NCBI RefSeq assembly: GCF_000473995.1 | Contig: NC_022571.1 | Location: 4,805,416-4,869,415, forward strand | DNA: 64,000 nt | Reading direction: 5' to 3' | Source of the DNA: Clostridium saccharobutylicum DSM 13864 | GTDB taxonomy: Bacteria > Bacillota > Clostridia > Clostridiales > Clostridiaceae | Shown here: positions 18,352-26,504 of the stretch, piece after piece | Layout of the letters: every line of letters begins with the position of its first letter | Numbering within the stretch: position 1 is the stretch's first letter | Notes under the pieces: model-generated | What the model was told of the DNA's origin: nothing | The model's input: the letters and a program-made list of their open reading frames with translations, nothing else | The model's database searches: none | Translations under genes and position numbers: made by a program

Positions 18352-19232
18352 AGTTTCTTTTCCCCTTTATGAAGATCTTCCGCCACGTCTCTATGCTCTA
18401 TTCTACTGTTATAGTTTTCTTTATTTAATCTTTCATAAATTTCATTAGCAATAGCAACAGAACGATGTCTTCCTCCTGTGCATCCTATTGATATTATTAA
18501 TTGTCTTTTTCCTTCTTTAATATAATTAGGTATTAAATATTTTAGCATATCTATTGTTTTTTCAATAAATGTACTAGTCTCAGTTTGTTTTAATACATAT
18601 TCTTTAACAGGTTCATCATTTCCTGAGTATTGCTTTAATTCAGGGATATAAAATGGATTTGGTATAAATCTAACATCAAATACTAAATCTGAATCTACAG
18701 GTATTCCATATTTAAATCCAAAACTTAATATGGTAATTGATAATTGTTTTTCTGGATAAACATGATCACCATAAATTTCATTTATCTTCTCTCTTAAGTG
18801 CCTTATTTCATACTTAGATGTATCAACAATTATATCTGCTACATTTTTAATTTCTCTTAACTTTTCTCTTTCTTCAGTAATACCAGTTAGAACTCTTCCA
18901 TCAGGCGACAATGGATGACTTCTTCTTGTTTCCTTAAATCTTTTTATTAATACTTCATCTGTTGCCTCTAAAAATAGAATTTCATATTTAAATTCATTTT
19001 GTTTTAGGTATTTTAAAGTTTCAAAGAAATCATCAAAGAAAATGCCACTTCTAATATCTATAACTAATGCTACTTTTTCAATGTTTCCTCCACTTTGCGT
19101 ACATGCTTCTGCAAACTTTGAAATTAATTTTGGAGGAAGATTATCTACGCAAAAATAGCCTAAATCTTCTAATGTTCTGGTTGCTTGTGTTTTTCCTGCT
19201 CCTGATAGTCCTGTAACTATAACAAATCTCAT
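18348..19232 (-). CDS. rapZ: RNase adapter / nucleotide-binding protein RapZ
   Basis: 294 residues from MRFVIVTGLSGAGKTQ. The N-terminal Walker A is GLSGAGKT, and the C-terminal domain carries the signature IGCTGGRHRSVAIAN. RapZ (YvcJ) binds nucleotides; in E. coli it senses glucosamine-6-phosphate and delivers sRNAs to RNase E, while in Firmicutes its partner is less clear. A longer in-frame ATG at 19268 is rejected because AAGGAG lies 8 nt before the chosen ATG. First gene of the operon. Confidence 0.95.
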   Translation of the reverse strand: MRFVIVTGLSGAGKTQATRTLEDLGYFCVDNLPPKLISKFAEACTQSGGNIEKVALVIDIRSGIFFDDFFETLKYLKQNEFKYEILFLEATDEVLIKRFKETRRSHPLSPDGRVLTGITEEREKLREIKNVADIIVDTSKYEIRHLREKINEIYGDHVYPEKQLSITILSFGFKYGIPVDSDLVFDVRFIPNPFYIPELKQYSGNDEPVKEYVLKQTETSTFIEKTIDMLKYLIPNYIKEGKRQLIISIGCTGGRHRSVAIANEIYERLNKENYNSRIEHRDVAEDLHKGEKKL

Positions 19233-19301
19233 ATTACACACTCCTTTTTCCAAAGATACTTTTACCATTAAAATTATATCATACTATTATGTTTAAATGA
19301 T

Positions 19302-19320
19302 AAGGCACATTTAAAAAAAT
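19302..19320. repeat. AGGCACAT repeat, isolated left terminus
   Basis: TAAGGCACATTTAAAAAAA directly precedes the murB terminator stem, which occupies the place of the repeat's interior. Confidence 0.5.
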
Positions 19321-19354
19321 AAAAACTCAAAAGCATATAAACTTTTGAGTTTTT
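19321..19354 (-). terminator. Bidirectional terminator downstream of murB
   Basis: AAAAACTCAAAAG pairs with CTTTTGAGTTTTT around an 8-nt loop, giving a T run on either strand. Confidence 0.8.
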
Positions 19355-19366
19355 AAATAGCTACTA

Positions 19367-19528
19367 AGACACATTCAAAAAAATAACAAATCCATTTGCG
19401 AGACTATTTCCCATCATCCTACATCGGCAAATTGCTCTAATAGGCCCGCTATGATGCCAATTTGCCTCTTTTCCTGATGAAAAATATCCATGGCAACTTT
19501 GGATCTGTTATTTATTTTCATGCGCCTA
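19367..19528. repeat. AGGCACAT palindromic repeat, full copy abutting the murB stop
   Basis: Left end AGACACATTCAAAAAAATAAC; right end GTTATTTATTTTCATGCGCCTA, whose last bases form the murB stop codon TAG. The inner hairpin GGCAAATTG / CAATTTGCC encloses CTCTAATAGGCCCGCTATGA, the family centre in reverse orientation. Confidence 0.8.
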
Positions 19529-20440
19529 ATCTTCACCTAATATTCTTACTTCTGGTTGTAATTCTACTCCAAATTGTTTTTTAACTTCATCCTGAACATG
19601 ATGTATTACATCTAAAACATCTTTAGCCGTTCCTTGTCCTTTGTTAATAACAAATCCTGCATGTTTTTCTGAAATACATGCACCACCTATTGTAAAGCCT
19701 TTTAATCCTGCATCTTCTATTAGTTTTCCAGCAAAATGTCCTTCTGGTCTTTTAAATGTACTTCCTGCTGAAGGATATTCTAAAGGTTGCCTATCTTCTC
19801 TTCTAGTCGTTAACTCACTAACCCTAGATTGAATCTGTTCCTTATCTCCAGGTGTTAATTCAAATGTTGCACTTAAAACTATATAACCTTTTTCCATTAC
19901 TAGCGATTGTCTATAGCCTAAATTTAACTCCTCTTTTGAAAGAACTCTAATTTCTTGTTTATCATCTAGTACTTCTGCTTTTTCAATTACAAATGATATT
20001 TCTCCATCATAGGCACCTGCATTCATAAATACGGCACCACCTACACTGCCTGGAATACCACATGCAAATTGAAATCCTGATAAAGATCCTGCTGTAGCTT
20101 CTGCTGAAACATCTTTTAATAGTGCTCCACATTCAGCTGTAATTTTATTTCCTACACGTTTTATTTTATTAAGTTCACATAACTTTATAACAACGCCTCT
20201 AATACCGCCATCTTTAACTAAAAGATTTGAACCATTTCCTATAACATAGAAAGGAATTTCATTTTCTTTACAAATTGTTATAGATTCTTTTAATTGTTGT
20301 ATATTATTTGGAGTTAAAAGTATATCTACTGGTCCTCCAACTTTAAAGTATATATGTTCACTCATTTTTGCATCTACTTGAATTTGTGATTCTTCATATA
20401 TTTTACTGAACAAATTCTTATATTTTTTATACTGATTCAT
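19526..20440 (-). CDS. murB: UDP-N-acetylenolpyruvoylglucosamine reductase
   Basis: 304 residues. FAD-binding motifs YVIGNGSNLLV (about 71-81) and GFQFACGIPGSVGGAVFMNAG (quoted core ACGIPGSVGGAVFMNAG), and the active-site serine in PSAGSTFKRPEG, identify a type II MurB. It reduces enolpyruvyl-UDP-GlcNAc to UDP-MurNAc with NADPH for peptidoglycan synthesis. A GAGGAG site precedes the ATG. It is divergent in sequence context from its flanking genes: repeat copies lie on both sides, and its TAG stop is made at the boundary with one of them. Confidence 0.96.
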   Translation of the reverse strand: MNQYKKYKNLFSKIYEESQIQVDAKMSEHIYFKVGGPVDILLTPNNIQQLKESITICKENEIPFYVIGNGSNLLVKDGGIRGVVIKLCELNKIKRVGNKITAECGALLKDVSAEATAGSLSGFQFACGIPGSVGGAVFMNAGAYDGEISFVIEKAEVLDDKQEIRVLSKEELNLGYRQSLVMEKGYIVLSATFELTPGDKEQIQSRVSELTTRREDRQPLEYPSAGSTFKRPEGHFAGKLIEDAGLKGFTIGGACISEKHAGFVINKGQGTAKDVLDVIHHVQDEVKKQFGVELQPEVRILGED

Positions 20441-20570
20441 GCTAAAAACTCCTCAAACACTGATATTAATCTAATTTTTCTACATGATATAGAATAATCC
20501 ATATCATCTTCAAAAACAAGTAAATTTTTATTCACTAATCTGCTCTTCATTGAGCATTTTTTTATGATTC

Positions 20571-20590
20571 CGTACTATTATAGCATAATT
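20571..20590 (-). promoter_or_regulatory. Extended -10 promoter of murB
   Basis: The minus strand reads ATGCTATAATAG, an extended -10 (TGnTATAAT) with no good -35 box; the leader to the ATG is about 130 nt and includes the small stem TGCTC/GAGCA. Confidence 0.5.
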
Positions 20591-20613
20591 TAACTATTTT
20601 GTTCATGTTTTTT

Positions 20614-20958
20614 AAGGCACATTCAAAAAAATAACAGTTCCATCTGCCAAGCCTATTCTTCATCAGATGAAGCTCGATTCGCATACGCTCACTGAGTGCT
20701 CTCTGAGTAAGCGACCATCATCAAATCATAGATTTGAGATGTCTGCTTAACCGATTCACACCAAATCTATTTAAAAAGGATGTTAACTCATAAACGAGTT
20801 GACTAAGTTCAAGAAACCAAATCATAAATTTGGACTTTCACTTATCTGCTCACGTTAACGGATTCCTCTAATAGCCCGCTATGATACAAATCCACTTCTT
20901 TGCCTGATGAAAAATAATCATGACATTTTGGACTTATTATTTTCTTCCACATTCCTAA
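20614..20958. repeat. AGGCACAT palindromic repeat, long composite copy entering uvrC
   Basis: Left end AAGGCACATTCAAAAAAATA; right end GGACTTATTATTTTCTTCCACATTCCT lies inside the uvrC reading frame. Between the normal arms sits about 180 bp of extra nested hairpins, including CGCTCACTGAG, AAATCATAGATTT and AAATCATAAATTT palindromes. The conserved centre CTAATAGCCCGCTATGATA is retained near the right. Confidence 0.75.
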
Positions 20959-22807
20959 AATACGTCAAAATACTGTTTGCTGCTTTATTATCAATCGAAT
21001 CTGTTTCTAAAAGTTCCTTAAAGCTAGCCTTCTTAATATTATCAATGCTTCCAAATTTCATAAGAAGTGCCATTCTTCTCTTTTGACCAATATTAGGTAT
21101 ATCATCTAATATTGAATGGAGTGTTCTTTTATCTCTTAAACTCCTGTGATAAGTAATAGCAAATCTATGAACTTCATCTTGAATACGTCTTATTAATTGC
21201 ATTAAATTAGAACTTCTATTTATTATTAATTCTGAATTGTTATAAACAATTCCTCTTGTTGCATGGTGATCATCTTTAACCAATCCACAAACTGGTATGC
21301 TTATACCTAATTTATTCAAAACTTCAATTGCTATATTTACTTGTCCTTTCCCACCATCCATCATGATTAAATCAGGAAAATTAGAAAATTTACCATTCGA
21401 AAATTTAAGATCTTTTTCTTGAATTTGCTTAATTTCTTTTAATCCATGAGTAAATCTTCTTTCCAAAATCTCTCTCATACTATCATAATCATTAGAATTT
21501 TTAACTGTCTTTATTTTAAATCTTCTATAATCACTGTTTTTAGCCTTTCCATCCTCAAAAACAATCATAGATCCAACTGAATCTACTCCTTGTATATTAG
21601 AAATATCATAAGCTTCAATTCTAAATGGCATACTATCCAAATTAAGTAAATTCTGTATTTCCTCAAGACATACTCTATTTATTTCCTTATCCTTTAAAAT
21701 CTTATCTTTAAATTGCTCCAAAGTAACTTTAGCATTATTTTTAACTAGTTCTAACATATCTTTCTTTTCACCTTTTACAGGAATCTTCACAAAAACTTTG
21801 GAACCTCTTTTAACTGTCAAAAATTCCTCTAAAGCTTCAATTTCATCACTATCAGGTATATATATATTCTTAGGAACTTTTGGAGTTCCTCCATAAAATG
21901 AAATTATAAACTGGGAAATAATTGTGCTATCTTCTTCATCATAACTATTTTCTATAATAAAATGTTCTCTTCCAGTAACTTTACCATCTCTAAGGAAGAA
22001 TACTTGTATGCATGTATCCTTCTCATCTTTGAAAATGTTTATAAAATCTTCATCCCCTTCTTGGGATTTAAATACTTTTTGTTTCTCAGCTATAGTTTCT
22101 ATAGATAAAATTTTGTCTCTAAAAGATGCTGCTTTTTCAAATTCTAAATTTACTGAAGCTTCTTGCATTTCTTTTTTTAATTTATTAACAAGAGTCTTAT
22201 CTTTTCCGCTTAGTACATCCATAATCTCATCTATTATTTTTTTGTATTCATCTTTTGAAATATGTCCTTCACATGGAGCATTACATTTTTTTATATGATA
22301 ATTTAAACATGGCCTTGTTTGTTGTCCACCTTCAATTATAAGCTTCTTACAAGTTCTTAGTGGAAATATTTTCCTTATGAGATTTATTGTTTCGTGAACA
22401 GCACCTGCATTTGGATATGGACCAAAATACTTGTTTCCATCCTTCGCATAATTTCTAGTTATAAATACTCTTGGAAAATCCTCATTTGTTGTTATTTTTA
22501 TAAATGGATAAAATTTATCATCTTTTAACGAAATATTATACTTAGGACTATATTTCTTTATAAGATTACATTCTAAAATTAGAGCTTCCATTTCAGAATC
22601 TGTAACTATATATTCAAATTCCGAAATATTTTTCACCATTGCTTTTACTTTTTCTGAATGATTTTTGGAATTTTGAAAATATTGTCTTACTCTATTTTTT
22701 AATATTTTAGCTTTTCCTACATAAATAATTTCACCAAGGGTGTTCTTCATTAAGTACACCCCTGGCTTATTTGGTAAAATTTTTAATTGCGTTGTAAAAT
22801 CAAACAT
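20918..22807 (-). CDS. uvrC: Excinuclease ABC subunit C
   Basis: 629 residues. The GIY-YIG nuclease domain is at the N-terminus (LPNKPGVYLMKN, IIYVGKAKILKNRVRQYF), then a UVR/UvrB-binding motif (near 200-235), the RNase H-like second nuclease domain (DISNIQGVDSVGSMIVFEDG begins near 416; MMDGGKGQ) and C-terminal helix-hairpin-helix. It cuts both sides of the lesion with UvrA and UvrB. Codons after ILTYFRNV come from the repeat end: the last nine residues EENNKSKMS are read from the palindromic element. TTG is not needed; ATG follows GAGGTGA. Confidence 0.96.
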   Translation of the reverse strand: MFDFTTQLKILPNKPGVYLMKNTLGEIIYVGKAKILKNRVRQYFQNSKNHSEKVKAMVKNISEFEYIVTDSEMEALILECNLIKKYSPKYNISLKDDKFYPFIKITTNEDFPRVFITRNYAKDGNKYFGPYPNAGAVHETINLIRKIFPLRTCKKLIIEGGQQTRPCLNYHIKKCNAPCEGHISKDEYKKIIDEIMDVLSGKDKTLVNKLKKEMQEASVNLEFEKAASFRDKILSIETIAEKQKVFKSQEGDEDFINIFKDEKDTCIQVFFLRDGKVTGREHFIIENSYDEEDSTIISQFIISFYGGTPKVPKNIYIPDSDEIEALEEFLTVKRGSKVFVKIPVKGEKKDMLELVKNNAKVTLEQFKDKILKDKEINRVCLEEIQNLLNLDSMPFRIEAYDISNIQGVDSVGSMIVFEDGKAKNSDYRRFKIKTVKNSNDYDSMREILERRFTHGLKEIKQIQEKDLKFSNGKFSNFPDLIMMDGGKGQVNIAIEVLNKLGISIPVCGLVKDDHHATRGIVYNNSELIINRSSNLMQLIRRIQDEVHRFAITYHRSLRDKRTLHSILDDIPNIGQKRRMALLMKFGSIDNIKKASFKELLETDSIDNKAANSILTYFRNVEENNKSKMS

Positions 22808-22826
22808 AATTTCACCTCAATTTTAT

Positions 22827-24311
22827 CTACTGAGATAACGCAGACTTAATTAATTTTCCTGCTATTGGTGCTGCTGCATCTGCACCATATCCACCATTTT
22901 CTACAATAACTGCAACTGCAATTTTAGGATTATTAGCTGGTGCGAATGCTATAAACCATGAATGTGGTTTAGCTGCACCATTAGCACTAAGATTGGTATC
23001 TGCTGTACCAGTTTTACCTGCAACATTTAATCCCTTAAAGTAACTCCAGCCACCACCACTATTAGCATGTGAATCAACTAAAAATTCCATATATTCTTTT
23101 ATAGTACTTGCATTATTTGGACTAATAACTTGCTTATAAAGTTTTGGCTCAATTGTTTTAACAACATTACCGTCCTTATCTATTACTTGGTTTACAAGTG
23201 TTGGTTCCATCATCTTTCCATCATTAGCTATAGTGCTTGCAATTAAAGCCATTTGCATTGGAGTAGCTAGAACACTACTTTGACCAATTCCTGATTGTGC
23301 TACACTTCCAACTTCACTTGATTTTAAAGTAGGAAATTGACTTTGTGCAATTTTAAATCCATTAGAATTAATTGTATTATTAAATCCGTAGCTCTCTGCT
23401 GTTGCCTTTAATTTATCATTTCCAAGTTCCATTGCTAATGAACCAAAAACAACATTACTTGATACCCTAAATGCATTTTTTAAATCTAGTGTTCCATTAG
23501 CTTCTCCATTAACATTACTTAGAGATTGCTTGGAATTAAACACCAATTTACCATCATCTTCAAATGTCCTGTTAGTTATCCCAGGTAAATTCTGCAAAGA
23601 ACTTGTTAAAGTAACGGTTTTAAATGTTGATCCTGGTGGATACATTCCAGTTGTCGCTCTATTTATAAATGGACTATTTTCAGCACTTCCTTCATTAGCT
23701 TCTTTCATTGCATTTTCTAAGTCATTAGGATTATATGTTGGCTTTGAAACCATTGCCAAAACCTCACCTGTTTTTGGATTTAAGGCAACTGCTGCACCTT
23801 TTCTCTCTCCTAAAGCATCATAAGCTATTTTTTGAAGTTTAGGATCCAATGTGGTTATAACTCCATTTCCTATCTTAACTTCATCTTCTTTTCTGGTATT
23901 ATACATATCTTTTAATTTATCAATACTAAAATCTTTAACTAGATTCATGAAATTATTTGTAAGTTTATTATAAGTTGTTAATTCTTTATCATAACTAGAT
24001 TCAAGACCTGTTAATCCATATCTAGGGTCCACATAACCTAAAGCAGGAGCATATAACTCTCCATTAACATAAGTTCTTTTTTGTGTTAATGCATTTACTC
24101 TTGCACTTGTTGTTAATGCATTTTTATTTCTATCGTATATAGTTCCTCTTAAAACTTCGTTTCTCACTGCCCAAAGTCTCTGATTTCCGTCTTGTTCTGC
24201 TATAGTGGGTGCTGAAAAAAACTGAAAATACGCTATATAAGAGATAAGAGCTACAAAGCAAAATAGAAAAACTACCATTACTTGTTTTACGCTATCTGAA
24301 ATATTCTTCAA
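22827..24311 (-). CDS. Class B penicillin-binding protein (PbpA/FtsI-type transpeptidase)
   Basis: 494 residues. One N-terminal membrane anchor (about 9-32), a short dimerisation region with LRGTIYDRN, and a transpeptidase domain with SxxK as STFK (S228-K231), SxN as SSN (284-286) and KTGT (433-436). It cross-links peptidoglycan outside the membrane. The start is TTG, 8 nt after GGAGG which overlaps the stop of the upstream SEDS gene, so translation is coupled; the pair forms a SEDS-bPBP glycosyltransferase/transpeptidase unit like RodA-PbpA in actinobacteria. Confidence 0.93.
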   Translation of the reverse strand: MKNISDSVKQVMVVFLFCFVALISYIAYFQFFSAPTIAEQDGNQRLWAVRNEVLRGTIYDRNKNALTTSARVNALTQKRTYVNGELYAPALGYVDPRYGLTGLESSYDKELTTYNKLTNNFMNLVKDFSIDKLKDMYNTRKEDEVKIGNGVITTLDPKLQKIAYDALGERKGAAVALNPKTGEVLAMVSKPTYNPNDLENAMKEANEGSAENSPFINRATTGMYPPGSTFKTVTLTSSLQNLPGITNRTFEDDGKLVFNSKQSLSNVNGEANGTLDLKNAFRVSSNVVFGSLAMELGNDKLKATAESYGFNNTINSNGFKIAQSQFPTLKSSEVGSVAQSGIGQSSVLATPMQMALIASTIANDGKMMEPTLVNQVIDKDGNVVKTIEPKLYKQVISPNNASTIKEYMEFLVDSHANSGGGWSYFKGLNVAGKTGTADTNLSANGAAKPHSWFIAFAPANNPKIAVAVIVENGGYGADAAAPIAGKLIKSALSQ

Positions 24312-24314
24312 TTT

Positions 24315-25535
24315 TTAGCCCTCCTCTGATATCTTTTGAAGTATTGCAAGTGCAAAAAACATAGTTATTATTGATGATCCACCATAACTAATAAGTGGTA
24401 AAGTAATACCTGTAAGTGGTATTACTGCAAACACACCTCCAATGATAACTAATACCTGACATGCTATCATTGCACTCATTCCAATTGTATTAAGTTGAGA
24501 GAAAGTATCTTTCACTCTAAATGCAGCTCTCATTCCTCTATAGAAGAACAAGAAATATATAACCATAATTCCAAGACCAAATATCATTCCTAATTCTTCA
24601 CATATTACTGAAAAAATAAAATCGGATGTATTAACTGGTACAAATCCAGGATATCCTTGCCCTAACCCGCTTCCAAACATTCCACCAGAAGAAATTGCAT
24701 ATAATCCCTGGACTATTTGATATCCCTGTCCATGAGGATCATCCCATGGATGTCTCCATATTGTTACTCTTTCTCTTACATGTGAAAATAAATAGTATGC
24801 AAATACAGATCCAATTATAAATAAAATCAAAGTAAGTATTACATACTTTTTCTTACCAGTAGCAACATAAAGCATTGTTATAGCAATACCGAAAAATATT
24901 AATGCAGATCCTAAATCCTTTTGTAACACTAAGCACCCAAGTGACAGCATTACAATTAACGCTGGCTGCCAAAGTTGTTTTAAATCTTCTAGAATATTAT
25001 TTTTATCTTCATATTCCCTTAATGCAGCTGCAAGGTAAAGAACAAAAGTTATTTTACCCAACTCAGATGGTTGGAATCCAAATCCACCAATAGTAACCCA
25101 GTTTGTCGCACCATTAACATTTTGATGTGCTATTAATGCCATTGGCATTATTAATACAGTCGAAATCAAATATACCTTCTTATATTTAGCAAAATCCCTT
25201 ACATCTGGAATTGCTACAACAAGAATCATAAATACTATAATCCCACCTGTAAACCAAGCCAACTGTTTAATTGCAATACTAGTATCTAACCTGTATAAAA
25301 CAGCTATTCCTATAACGGACAATATACATGCAAATGTTATAAGAAACTTATCTCCCTGAGGATAAAACTTTCTTATTAAAATTTGAGTAGCAGTCAATAG
25401 GCCACATACTATTAATCCCATATAAATTGCGCCCATATCCTTAGGATCTTTTAATATAGCTAAATTAGTAAATAGAGCCATACACAGAAGGTATGTTAAA
25501 ATCAATAACATTACCTCATCCTTTTTAATCTTCAA
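24315..25535 (-). CDS. SEDS peptidoglycan glycosyltransferase (FtsW/RodA/SpoVE family)
   Basis: 406 residues with about ten membrane segments. SEDS hallmarks are GATNWVTIGGFGFQPSELGK near 140-160 (quoted core NWVTIGGFGFQPSELGK) and the C-terminal LPLISYGGSSIITM. It polymerises lipid II. The start is TTG preceded by GAGGTGA. Three nt separate its stop from the PBP start. With the upstream FHA gene this gives the FHA-SEDS-PBP order also seen in the actinobacterial fhaB-rodA-pbpA cluster. Whether it works in division, elongation or sporulation is not decidable here. Confidence 0.94.
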   Translation of the reverse strand: MKIKKDEVMLLILTYLLCMALFTNLAILKDPKDMGAIYMGLIVCGLLTATQILIRKFYPQGDKFLITFACILSVIGIAVLYRLDTSIAIKQLAWFTGGIIVFMILVVAIPDVRDFAKYKKVYLISTVLIMPMALIAHQNVNGATNWVTIGGFGFQPSELGKITFVLYLAAALREYEDKNNILEDLKQLWQPALIVMLSLGCLVLQKDLGSALIFFGIAITMLYVATGKKKYVILTLILFIIGSVFAYYLFSHVRERVTIWRHPWDDPHGQGYQIVQGLYAISSGGMFGSGLGQGYPGFVPVNTSDFIFSVICEELGMIFGLGIMVIYFLFFYRGMRAAFRVKDTFSQLNTIGMSAMIACQVLVIIGGVFAVIPLTGITLPLISYGGSSIITMFFALAILQKISEEG

Positions 25536-25660
25536 TTTATCTCACCTCATTGCACATCTTTCTCTTATGATAACATAATAAAAATTCCAGGGCTCACTTA
25601 ATAAAGGTATATACAATACATAAAATTATAAGTACCTTACTCTAAGCCTAACACACTTAT

Positions 25661-26104
25661 TTAGCTTAAAATCTTAAAAACGGCAGTTCCAATTTTTATT
25701 TCATCTCTATTCGATAATTTCATTTTACCATTCACTTTTGCTCTATTAACATAAGTACCATTTGTACTATCAAAATCTTCTATAAATAACCCATTATTCC
25801 TAACTATGATCTTTGCATGGCTCCCTGAAACATGAGGATCTGCTAATACAATTGAATTATTTTCTTTTCTTCCTATTGTTAAATCATATCTTATGGGGAT
25901 TATAGAACCATCTTTTAATCCCTTACCATTACCTGATTTAATTATCTCCAAACCATAACTTCCTTTTACAGCTGATGGTCTTCTTCTCTTACCACCATTT
26001 TTAACATCTTTATACATTATCTTTAGTGCATAGTATATTATTACGTATAATATAACAATAAAAACTATCCCAAAAATTCCACCTATCATTTTTGAAAAAC
26101 TCAT
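25661..26104 (-). CDS. Membrane-anchored FHA domain protein
   Basis: 147 residues: one N-terminal membrane helix (about 8-30), a basic linker (KNGGKRRRPS) and a C-terminal FHA domain (about 70-145) with the phosphothreonine-binding pattern TIGRKENNSIVLADPHVSGSHA and DFDSTNGTYVN. FHA domains bind phosphothreonine peptides, so a link to a PrkC/PASTA kinase controlling the adjacent SEDS-PBP pair is likely but inferred from analogous clusters. 125 bp separate it from the SEDS gene. GAGGTGA precedes the ATG. Confidence 0.9.
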   Translation of the reverse strand: MSFSKMIGGIFGIVFIVILYVIIYYALKIMYKDVKNGGKRRRPSAVKGSYGLEIIKSGNGKGLKDGSIIPIRYDLTIGRKENNSIVLADPHVSGSHAKIIVRNNGLFIEDFDSTNGTYVNRAKVNGKMKLSNRDEIKIGTAVFKILS

Positions 26105-26220
26105 ATCTTCACCTCAATATATATTTCGTATATCATATTAATGATTATACAACAAAAAAATCAAGTATAACATGGAAAAGTATACTTTGTCATAATCACT
26201 TCACAATTTAAAGTATATTA

Positions 26221-26355
26221 AATAAAATAATAAGTCAAATATGCGATGCATATTTTGTGCTAAACACATCGATATAGTTGGCTTATAGCGAGCTATTAGC
26301 CAACTATATCAATGAAACATAAAATAACCAAGCATTCTGACTTATTATTTTTTAG
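26221..26355. repeat. AGGCACAT palindromic repeat, first of a tandem pair
   Basis: Arms AATAAAATAATAAGTC and GACTTATTATTTTTT; the inner hairpin TATAGTTGGCT / AGCCAACTATA holds the loop TATAGCGAGCTATT. The outer AGGCAC end is missing on the left and shared with the next copy on the right. Confidence 0.7.
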
Positions 26356-26504
26356 GCACATAAAAAATAATACTATTCCAAAGATGCGACGCCTATTTTG
26401 TGCCATACAAGGAAGTAAAATCAACTCATAGTGATCCTATCAGTTGATTTTGCTAATGCAAAATAGGCTAGCATACTGATCTATTATTTTTTTGATTGTA
26501 CCTT
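26355..26504. repeat. AGGCACAT palindromic repeat, second of a tandem pair, abutting the uvrA stop
   Basis: Left end TAGGCACATAAAAAATAA, right end TTATTTTTTTGATTGTACCTTA; the final TTA is the uvrA stop TAA on the minus strand. Inner arms CCTATTTTGTGCC / GCAAAATAGG and AAAATCAACT / AGTTGATTTT enclose CATAGTGATCCTATC. Confidence 0.8.

Noticed and set aside
20545..20575. Plus-strand terminator TGCTC-GAGCA-T7 upstream of murB
   Set aside because: A five-bp stem with no plus-strand gene upstream; more likely a small stem in the murB leader.
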